Shown one piece after another: positions 35,801 through 44,878 of a DNA stretch of 64,000 bases. The translations under genes and the position numbers were made by a program. The DNA lies in NCBI GenBank assembly GCA_040285825.1, contig JAUPSS010000001.1, positions 1 to 64,000 of the forward strand. The letters are read 5' to 3'. The notes beneath the pieces are model-generated. The model had not been told where the DNA came from. It did no database searches and saw only the letters and a program-made list of their open reading frames with translations. This stretch comes from Eukaryota sp. TZLM1-RC. Taxonomy: Eukaryota > Metamonada: BaSk clade. The first letter of the stretch is position 1; every line of letters starts with the position of its first letter.

Positions 35801-37466
35801 AATTAAAAGTAAATTTGTTCAGCTTCCACCCACTCATCAAGGATTTAATAGTGGTCAGTAAATACTTCAGCTTCTTTTGCCTTATAACTGCCTTTTTGTT
35901 TAAAGCGCGAACCAAAAGATTAGAATCAGAATATATCACAATTTCTTGGGGACAATTTTCCAGTAAAAGTAGTGAACAGAGAGCAACTCTTACAGCTTCA
36001 AACTCTCCATAATTGTGAGTGTTTTGATGTAAAGGCCCATAAAATGAGTAAGTTTCGCTATTATATACATAATAGACTCCAAAACCACATTTACCCTTTG
36101 TTTTCAGGAAAGAACCATCTGTGTAAATCTTTAAAGGACTAGCATTAGTATCGGCATTCATAGTTGTATTCAAAGCAGTTGTTTCTTCAGGTACAATGCA
36201 GACGGGAGAATCAGGAGCATTGTCTATAGTTTCCATGGGGCGTTCAGAAAGAGCGAGATTGTGAGCTGTGGTAGGAGGGTGAGTGGAGTCATCACAATCA
36301 AAAGAATGTGTGGAAGGGTCAGTCATATTAGAAATAGTATCATTATCAGGAGTCATTGAAGAAGGAACAGAATGTAAATTATCTGAATCAGGATTAGTTG
36401 CAAGAGGGCCCTGTTGATACCCAAACCCAAGACCATAACGTTGGCTTGGGTTAATCGGTTGATGGTACAATTGAATAGGAGAGTCCTCAGAAGGAAGAGG
36501 AGGACTCTCTGAATTATTGACAGATTCACTGAGAGAAAATGCACAACCTTTCTTAGTTATATGCATCCCGATGCCTTCTACAGAAATGATGTCAGAGCAG
36601 CTACATCTTGTGTACCCATTGCCTTTTAAGACATCAAGGCTGACATCAGGATGCATTTTCATCAAATGCCTTGTCAACCCAGACCGCTTAGAGAACGGTT
36701 CAGTTCTGGGGCAGAGCGAGACAAAGCAGCAGAACTTTCTTTCTCTACGATTTTGACAAACACCTGAAATTTGGTCTAAATTTTGGAGATCAGCAGAGAG
36801 AGGATCATCACAAAGGGACACAGGGCAAAAACCCCCCTTCCCACCACAGTGGTTATTTGTAGCGAGCCGAAGCTCACTACGAGAATCGATCACGTCATTG
36901 CTGACGTGATCGCTGGAATTAGCACCTCTCAATGGAGAGGCACTAGACAATGTGCGTGTGGTGGGATTCGAACTCAGGACCGCAACCTCTGAGTCAAAGG
37001 TCTTATCCACTAGACCAGGTGAGCGCTGATAACTATCATATGGAGTTGCAAGGTGAGAACTATCTGGATCAGAGTGCGCTGTTTGAAGAGAGAATTCAGT
37101 AGCGTCTGAAACGGAGATTGGAGAAATGTGATTGAAAGAATCTGAGGAAGGGTCAGTGCAAAGTTGATCGGAGGAAGTGGGTGGGTCATCAGAGGTAAGT
37201 TGTGAAATGGAGAAAGAGGACTTATCTTCCGTATATAAAGGTGGAGTTTGGTCATAGGAAGAAGCCAACACTAGATTTCGGCCAGATTCATGAGAATCTG
37301 CCACGGACAGCTCTATAGCACTAGGGCTATTCTGCTCGATGCCGCTGACATCGGCAGTCATGTTGGACTCTTCTAGACCTTCCAAAAGAGAAGAGAATTC
37401 TGAAGGAGATAAAGAAGGTTGAGACTTTGAGGGCATAAAAAACCCTGTAAGAGATGTCTGCCTCAT
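32890..37466 (-). CDS. R-B polyprotein: PIP box, zinc fingers, RNase H, zinc fingers, RT, RLE (one frameshift)
   Basis: Two open stretches, 34263-37466 (1067 codons) and 32890-34284, overlap and are joined by a single-base loss in an A run near 34315, inside RT motif B (GVKQGDPLG). Domain order: PIP-box-like MRQTSLTGFF (residues 1-10); Ser-rich linker; SINE-derived segment (about 146-206); CCHH finger (about 247-272) and a CCHC finger (about 288-308); RNase H with D450 (IYTDGSF), E488 (GEFEA), D514 (IYSDSN), H562 and D572 (GNQMADKLAK); two fingers CPFC...H...H and CPCC...H...H (about 627-684); RT with KFDIANAF and YLDD; then a CALCG...H...C knuckle and RIDLLN...YDLTMVGG. All RNase H catalytic residues are present. 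It is probably a recently active element. Confidence 0.9.
36848..37029 (-). repeat. tRNA-derived SINE-like segment in frame within R-B
   Basis: The tRNA-like part (about 36955-37025) has an A-box TGGTCTAGTGG and B-box GAGTTCGAATCC on the minus strand. It is followed by three hairpins: CCTCTC with GAGAGG, GATCACGTCA with TGACGTGATC, and a GTAGYGAGC stem. The whole segment is translated without a stop as residues of about 146-206 of the R-B protein. Confidence 0.7.
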
Positions 37467-37509
37467 ACAAAGGCGGTGGGAACAGGGAGATAGGACGTGA
37501 GTTGCAGGG

Positions 37510-37530
37510 AAAAAAAAAAAAAAAAAAAAA
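37510..37530. other. 21-nt poly(A) run joining R-B to a partial 18S-like-E copy
   Basis: A run of 21 A follows the R-B 5' end GTTGCAGGG, and partial 18S-like-E sequence starts at 37533. At the R-A 5' end the corresponding run is only five A. It could be a real 5'-junction T run (minus strand) or an assembly join. Confidence 0.6.
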
Positions 37531-37532
37531 TC

Positions 37533-39506
37533 GTTGCGCGGTGATCTGCTCTTTGGTTAATTGAAATGGCGTAACATCGCGTTCGAGTAAAGCCATCGCC
37601 TTACTACATGAACCATCTCTAACCAACTCCATCGCCCTCCTTGACTGCTCTTTCGCGATTCCCTCTTCAGTTCTATTTTTTCTTTTAAGATTATCAGGCC
37701 TTAAAAGATTAACCACCTCGTTGCATGTTATTTCGTCCTGATTATTACGATTGATAAGATCAATAAGACGATTAAGCTGGGTGAAACAATTTCCCTTTCT
37801 ACCATATAGAAAAACATAAGGGGAAATCAATAAATACATCCATTTTTGAGTCATCGTGGCATCACTATTAGCAATGCTTCCAATAACTCCTCTCCAAGTA
37901 CCCTTGGACCGAAGTCTAGCGTACCTGGTGGATGCAATTTCATGGTAGAGTACTCTAAACAATTCCGCACTAAGTACAGGCAGTTCTTTGTACTCTAGAC
38001 CAGCTTCAGGCATGCATACCTTCTTATGATTTGTTAGCCCAGTCGAAGTGAAAACACCTCTACAGGAAGGGCACACACCGTATCCCTTTGCTGCTAACTC
38101 ATCATCCGTGACCCCCGGATGAAACCTCGCCAAATGCTCTAAGAGCTTATTGTTATTAGGAAAAGTCCAGTCACAACTGGTAACTGGACAAACTTTTTAA
38201 CTTTTCCCTTACAATACTTTTTATGGATGTTAATTGATTTGGGTTGATCTTTCACCACTGTTCTGCATTTACCGCAGCGGTGGAATCCATTCGCTTTATA
38301 TTGAGAATCAGGGATGTCCCCGTGCTCTACACTCAGGTGATTGTGTAGGCTTTTAATTGTATTGAATGTGAACTCACATTCTTCGACGAAACACGTGGTC
38401 AGCTTAATAGTTCCTTGTGATCGTCTTCCTATTGGTTTCTCTAGGCTTGGACTTGGAGAGTGATCTCTAGTTTCGGCCGCCAATAGGTCCCTGATATCTC
38501 GCGGGGGGTCTTGAGGGGTTAGAACTGGTTTGACTGGTTTGTTTTTCTTTGCCTGGAAGGACAAACTCTAAACCTTCTTTTAATTTTGATTGTGGTTGTT
38601 GAGTGCAATCCTCGACACTCATTGCTCTAATTGGAACATATGTAAAATTAGGTGACTTATCACCTACAATGCTGTTTTTTGCAAAACGCAGAGCCATTTT
38701 CATTCGTTCCTTTGTTAATTTATTCGCAGCACTGGAGACACCTTTTACTTTCTCCAATGTTAATACATAGGGTAACCCTTCCCTTTTAGAGCATATTTTA
38801 TTAATAACAGGTCTCAGCTGTGTTACATTCACTGTTGACCTACCCATAATTCTCTCGAAGGCCCAGTCGCAATCGGTGATAATCACTGCAGATTGCATAT
38901 CCCGAGGACGTACCTCAGGTTTTTCAATTAGGAGCATTGCTGCCAGCAAAGCATGGCTTTCTGCACCTAGACCGGTTGTAACGCCTTCACAAGGTCCGTA
39001 GTAATCTAAATAATGGTCCCCGTTATAATACATAACGATTCCCATTCCCGTCCTTGTATTTGACTTGGGTATGCTTCTAAATGCACCACTTGCGTAGATC
39101 ATTAGAGCATTTTTGAGGATTGGGGATTCTATGTTTAGGCCCTGTACTCTCCGAATCCTTAAAAGAGACAGTGCCACTGTGTGCTGGTTTTAAACCTGAT
39201 TTTAGGTGTTTCTTTGCTGTTGATACACCTCGCTGATGAGTGTTTCTTGCTGTTGATACAGCTAGCTGGTGGGTGTTTTTTTGCTGTTGATACACCTAAC
39301 TTAGGTGTTTTACTCGTTGATGTGACACCTTGTCTAGGTTTTCCCGCTGTTGAATGTCTTTTTGACCTTTTCTTAATGCAATCAATTTCAATGTGAGAGC
39401 CAGAGTTTAAATTTTCGTTACCAATAAAAGGTAGGCTTGTGCCCTCCCTATCCTCCGAAGAGGAATCGGGAGAGCGAGAACGTAAACTGCTAGAAGGACC
39501 TGACAT
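37533..39506 (-). pseudogene. N-terminal half of the 18S-like-E protein, frameshifted
   Basis: Covers the basic repeats, degenerate RNase H (IYASGAF) and all four zinc fingers, stopping before the RT. Five overlapping open stretches (39159-39506, 39077-39295, 38467-39177, 38139-38564, 37327-38133) replace the single frame of copy 1. The shifts fall where run lengths differ from copy 1: T runs near 39280 and 38195, a G run near 38505 and a T run near 39112. Two compensating changes lie near 39425-39445. Confidence 0.85.
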
Positions 39507-39600
39507 ATCATGAATTTTTTTGAAAGAAGAAAAAGAAAAATATATTTATAACCACTCGGTATTCAGTGATTGTTGTATTTTTTTTTGTTTGTATTTATTT
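37533..39600 (-). mobile_element. 18S-like-E copy 2, 3' half missing
   Basis: Matches 24035-26100 nearly base for base. The RT, the endonuclease and the 3' junction with 18S are missing. Both this piece and the adjoining R-B are in the same orientation. Confidence 0.9.
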
Positions 39601-40040
39601 CTCACCTAAGGTTAGTTTTTTTTGTTCGGTCCCCTTCCCAATTAGCTTACGAAGGTTTCCTCATGAGAAGTCGACAGTGTCATACTCATAATACCTGCTC
39701 TAAGTAAAACACTGTTGATCCTAGTTTGCCTTATATGAATATAAGTCATTCTTGAATCACTTACCCTCCTCGAAGACTAAATAAAGGAATTCTTTGTCCC
39801 AGGAAAATTTTCAAGAAAAAACCCCCAACAATGGAATCCATTGATGAGGGTTGTGACAAATCTAATGTTGAAAAATGTTTGTTAAGTCCTATGTCCCAAA
39901 TGCTACACGGGAATACCCTACGCCCACTAATAGTATATGAACCCCTCCGACAAGGTAATATACTAAAGTGTTGAAATGGAATAGGTAAACAAGACTATGT
40001 CTGAACACCGAATTTGTAAATCTTCCCCGGAAACGGAGGG
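39601..40040 (-). other. Second copy of the unique spacer (candidate rDNA promoter/ETS)
   Basis: Near-identical to 26101-26540. No gene recognised. Confidence 0.45.
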
Positions 40041-40914
40041 GTTTACACCAAAAATGTGATCAAGAACACATGTTGTATTTATAAACTTGAAAACTTCTCT
40101 TGTAAAATGCGCCATTCGTTTCCATTTTTTCAAAGGCAAGATAACCATGTATAAATTGTTGCAAATGTTGTAAAAAGATTATCAACAAAGGAATTCAAAT
40201 CAAATGAATGACATGAACATTGGTTTTTAATGATGTATAAAGCTTTTAAATTTTGAAAAGATACTGACCTAATCAAAAGAATGATAATCGTGCAGAAAAT
40301 AGCGTTACCGTTGCCATATACAAACGATCACCTTTTTGATTCAAATCAAACAAACGATATCTGTTTCTAGAATACATTCAAAATGAAAGTGAAATTGTAA
40401 ATTTTTTTGGAATTTATTTTTTTGTTTCTGTGAAATAACAAAAGTAAAATAATTTTTCTTTATCAATGTAAAAGTTCATGCAACAATGTTTTTCTACACC
40501 AAAAATGTGATCAAGAACACATGCTGTATTTATAAACTTGAAAACTTCTCTTGTAAAATGCGCCATTCGTTTCCCATTTTTTTCAAAGGCAAGATAACCA
40601 TGTATAAATTGTCGCAAATGTTGTAAAAAGATTATCAACAAAGGAATTCAAATCAAATGAATGACATGAACATTGGTTTTAATGATGTATAAAGCTCATA
40701 AATTTTGAAAAAGATACTGACCTAATCAAAAGAATGATAATCGTGCAGAAAATAGCGTTACCGTTGCCTTTTACAAACGATCACCTTTTGATTCAAGTCA
40801 AAAAAATGATATCTGTTTTTAGAATACATTCAAAATGAAAGTGAAACTGTAAATTTTTTAAAAATTTATTTTTTTGTTTCTGTCAAATAACAAAAGTAAA
40901 ATAATTTTCTTTAT
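40041..40914. repeat. Repeat-2 array, second locus, first part
   Basis: Units at about 40047 and 40498, corresponding to 26546 and 26998. Confidence 0.9.
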
Positions 40915-41806
40915 ATAAAATATTTATTTTTATTCCACAACAAATATGAAATACACAATTAAAACTCCACATCCTCAAAACCTGCCTCCCTACATCAAAA
41001 CAATTAATCGCTAAAGATTCAGAAAATTTCCCAAAAGAAGATAGTGAATCAGAAATTAGTGTTACCATTCCCTTAAAAATAGAAAATACAATCCTGTTTT
41101 TCCAGTAAACACGATTGAAAATTCTTCCAGTTCTTTCCTTTACAACTACAACAAAATCCTCAAGGAAAGCCATAGCAGCCTTACCTAGAGATCCAAGCAA
41201 AGAAAAAAACAAATGGACATAAATTATATTGGGCATGAGAATTTTCATTAACCGAGGAAATGGGTTTCGCATATTTAGCAATTTTATATTTTTCGCCTGC
41301 AAGAAGAGGATTATTTACATCCGAGTTAATGAAATGTTCGTTAGAGGAATTACAAGGGTCAATAGACATGGCGTCCAAAATAGTAAAACTACCATTTAAA
41401 CCAGGAACAACTAGATCACCTCTAGTCAGACCCATAGAAGCTCTGTTGTAACGCGTACTATCAATATTGGGATCATCAAGAATTAATTTTGATAACAGCG
41501 GTTCTAAAAAGGAATCTACACGATATGATTTGCACATTACATAAATTTGGTCCCTGACGTTATTATGCACTTTGCTTCTAAACGTAATGAAATGTTTACA
41601 GTTCAAAAGATGAGTAAACAAAAGAGGTTTACCACATTTACAAGTTAAATGATTGGGCAAATTGTTTGGCCACAAAAAACAACGAAAACGCAAGTTTAGA
41701 AGCCATTCATTGTCTTTTAACAAAAGTCCATAAACAGAGGGAACTTGAGTTACTAAAGCAGCAGCAGAACTATCACGAATATCCTTTAAAAAATTACCTT
41801 TAATTT
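40915..41806 (-). mobile_element. Nested RLE-type retrotransposon fragment, duplicate copy
   Basis: Same insert and same AATTTTCTTTAT flanks (40903-40914 and 41807-41818) as 27414-28306. It was therefore present before the duplication of the whole region. Confidence 0.7.
40960..41750 (-). pseudogene. RLE-like endonuclease C-terminal fragment (copy 2)
   Basis: The 180-residue stretch 41181-41723 includes the whole knuckle (CKCGKPLLFTHLLNCKHF) and RGDLVVPGLNG...ILDAM. It overlaps 40883-41302, the C-terminal tail in another frame. It is longer than copy 1 because one A-run difference is absent. No RT is present. Confidence 0.6.
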
Positions 41807-42939
41807 AATTTTCTTTATCAATGTAAAAGTTCACGCAACAATGTTTTTTTACACCAAAAATGTGATCAAAAACCAGTGGTGCTATTCATAAATTGAAAAC
41901 TTCTCCTGTAAATTGCGCCATTCGTTTCGATTTTTTCAAAGGCAAGATAACCATGTATAAATTGTCGCAAATGTTGTAAAAAGATTATCAACAAAGGAAT
42001 TCAAATCAAATGAATGACATGAACATTGGTTTTAATGATGTATAAAGCTCTTAAATTTTGAAAAAGATACTGACCTAATCAAAAGAATGATAATCGTGCA
42101 GAAAATAGCGTTACCGTTGCCATATACAAACGATCACCTTTTGATTCAAATCAAACAAACGATATCTGTTTCTAGAATACATTCAAAATGAAAGTGAAAT
42201 TGTAAATTTTTTTGGAATTTATTTTTTTGTTTCTGTGAAATAACAAAAGTAAAATAATTTTCTTTATCAATGTAAAAGTTCATGCAACAATGTTTTCTAC
42301 ACCAAAAATGTGATCAAGAACACATGCTGTATCTATAAACTTGAAAACTTCTCTTGTAAAATGCGCCATTCGTTTCCATTTTTTCAAAGGCAAGATAACC
42401 ATGTATAAATTGTCGCAAATGTTGTAAAAAGATTATCAACAAAGGAATTCAAATCAAATGAATGACATGAACATTGGTTTTAATGATGTATAAAGCTCTT
42501 AAATTTTGAAAAGATACTGACCTAATCAAAAGAATGATAATCGTGCAGAAAATAGCGTTACCGTTGCCATATACAAACGATCACCTTTTGATTCAAATCA
42601 AACAAACGATATCTGTTTCTAGAATACATTCAAAATGAAAGTGAAATTGTAAATTTTTTTGGAATTTATTTTTTTGTTTCTGTGAAATAACAAAAGTAAA
42701 ATAATTTTCTTTATCAATGTAAAAGTTCATGCAACAATGTTTTTCTACACCAAAAATGTGATCAAGAACACATGCTGTATCTATAAACTTGAAAACTTCT
42801 CTTGTAAAATGCGCCATTCGTTTCCATTGTTTCAAAGGCAAGATAACCATGTATAAATTGTCGCAAATGTTGTAAAAAGATTATCAACAAAGGAATTCAA
42901 ATCAAATGAATGACATGAACATTGGTTTTAATGATGTAT
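41807..42939. repeat. Repeat-2 array, second locus, second part
   Basis: Units at about 41850, 42301 and 42749, matching 28349-29440. Confidence 0.88.
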
Positions 42940-43857
42940 AAAGCTCAAAATTTTGAAAGAAATACTAATCTAATCAAAAAAATGATAATCGTACAGAAGT
43001 TAGCGTAACCGTTGCCATATACGAACACATGCAGAAAACAGAAAAGCAAAACCAAAATTAATTGCATTATGGGTTGGTAAAATTCCAATGTCAAAATTGG
43101 AAAATCTGAAGTTTGAAACCTCCAACCTGAGCTACCTTCTGCGGTTTTTCTCATTTCCGTACTCCGACTTTGGGATGCGTCTGTAACTTCAAACACATTA
43201 TACTCTTAGTGCCATGATTCTTGGGGGCAGAAGGGTAGACATCACAATTGCCATCAGTGCAGCAGCCTTGCCTAGCGCATTTTGGCTTTCTATTCCGTAA
43301 ATCTTGTACCTATCGGTTATTGTAAGTGTTTCGTTTGACTCAATCACTGTTTTGATCTCAATTGTTCATGGATTGGCTTGATGTCTTCACCGTTGTACTT
43401 TCTTCTTGATGAAGACTCTATCATAATAAAGTTTTTCTGGACAGTATTCTTTTCAGTACATACATCATCTTTTCTGCCAACACTATTGTTTTCAAGATTG
43501 CCATTGAAACAGAATACATAAATCATTTCTTCATGTATCAAACCTGCCTTGTATCACTTGTGCATAAGCATGTTTTCACAGAAAGTGTGAAAACACAATA
43601 ACATTCAACAGCGTTTGAAACACTCATATGGATATTACAATTCAAAGATTTATTGTCAAGTGTGGAGTCTTTTTGTCATATATGAAATGGGGATTTCAAA
43701 TGAAAACTATGACAAATTGTTTTAGCTTTTTGGTGCAGTATTTTTGATCAATAGAGCATCTAGTTTTGTGTACTGATTTTGCAATAAAAGTGTTTGTTGA
43801 ATTTATGAAATTTTAAACTTATTTTTATTTATGTTTAATAAAAAAAGAAAAATTTCT
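42940..43857. other. Unrecognised block inside repeat-2, second copy
   Basis: Matches 29441-30345 with scattered substitutions (for example GAGCTACC for GAGCAACC), so the duplication is recent but not identical. The same short minus-strand frames are kept (42945-43196, 43344-43541). Confidence 0.4.
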
Positions 43858-44878
43858 TTATCAATGTAAAAGTTCACGCAACAATGTTTTTTACACCAAA
43901 AATGTGATCAAGAACACATGTTGTATTTATAAACTTGAAAACTTCTCTTGTAAAATGCGCCATTCGTTTCGATTATTTCAAAGGCAAGATAACCATGTAT
44001 AAATTGTCGCAAATGTTGTAAAAAGATTATCAACAAAGGAATATAAATCAAATGAATGACATGAACATTGGTTTTAATGATGTATAAAGCTCATAAATTT
44101 TGAAAAAGATTCTGATCTAATCAAAAGAATGATAATCGTGCAGAAAATAGCGTTACCGTTGCCATATACAAACGATCACCTTTTGATTCAAGTCAAACAA
44201 ACGATATCTGTTTCTAGAATACATTCAAAATGAAAGTGAAACTGTAAATTTTTAAAAATTTATTTTTTGTTTCTGTCAAATAACAAAAGTAAAATAATTT
44301 TTCTTTATCAATGTAAAAGTTCACGAAACAATGTTTTTCTACACCAAAAATGTGAACAAGAACACATGCTGTATCTATAAACTTGAAAACTTCTCATGTA
44401 AAATGCGCCATTCGTTTCCATTTTTCAAAGGCAAAAACCATGTATAAATTGTCGCAAATGTTGTAAAAAGATTATCAACAAAGGAATATAAATCAAATGA
44501 ATGACATGAACATTGGTTTTAATGATGTATAAAGCTCATAAATTTTGAAAAAGATACTGACCTAATCAAAAGAATGATAATCGTGCAGAAAAGAGCGTTA
44601 CCGTTGCCATATACAAACGATCACCTTTTGATTCAAATTAAACAAACGATATCTGTTTCTAGAATACATTCAAAATGAAAGTGAAACTGTAAATTTTTTT
44701 GGACTTTATTTTTTTGTTTCTGTCAAATAACAAAGAAAACTAATTTTCTTTATCAATGTAAAAGTTCACGCAACAATGTTTTTCTACACCAAAAATGTGA
44801 TCAAAAACAAGTGGTGCTATTCATAAATTGAAAACTTCTCCTGTAAATTGCGCCATTCGTTTCGATTTTTTTAAAGGC
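43858..44878. repeat. Repeat-2 array, second locus, last units
   Basis: Units start at about 43894, 44342 and 44782. This locus has two more units than 30346-30835. It changes to the ~463-bp repeat at about 44878, within AAAGGCAGAACTTCATATG. Confidence 0.88.

Larger units (their letters stand above)
32856..37509 (-). mobile_element. R-B: RLE-type non-LTR retrotransposon in 28S, same site as R-A
   Basis: A 4.65-kb element, apparently complete. Its 3' end (TTTAATAA) sits on the same 28S base as R-A. Its 5' ~1.1 kb (about 36405-37509) is nearly identical to that of R-A, while the rest is clearly diverged in DNA and about half-identical in protein. Upstream it is joined through a run of 21 A (37510-37530) to the middle of a second 18S-like-E copy, not to 28S. 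Confidence 0.9.

Noticed and set aside
36955-37029. A functional tRNA gene
   Set aside because: A- and B-boxes and the D-stem are good, but the anticodon stem/loop lacks U33 in the best fold and the T and acceptor stems pair poorly.
37327-38133. A fusion protein of the 18S element and R-B across the A run
   Set aside because: Past the A run this frame continues in a non-coding frame of R-B (the real start is 37466), so no meaningful fusion product is encoded.
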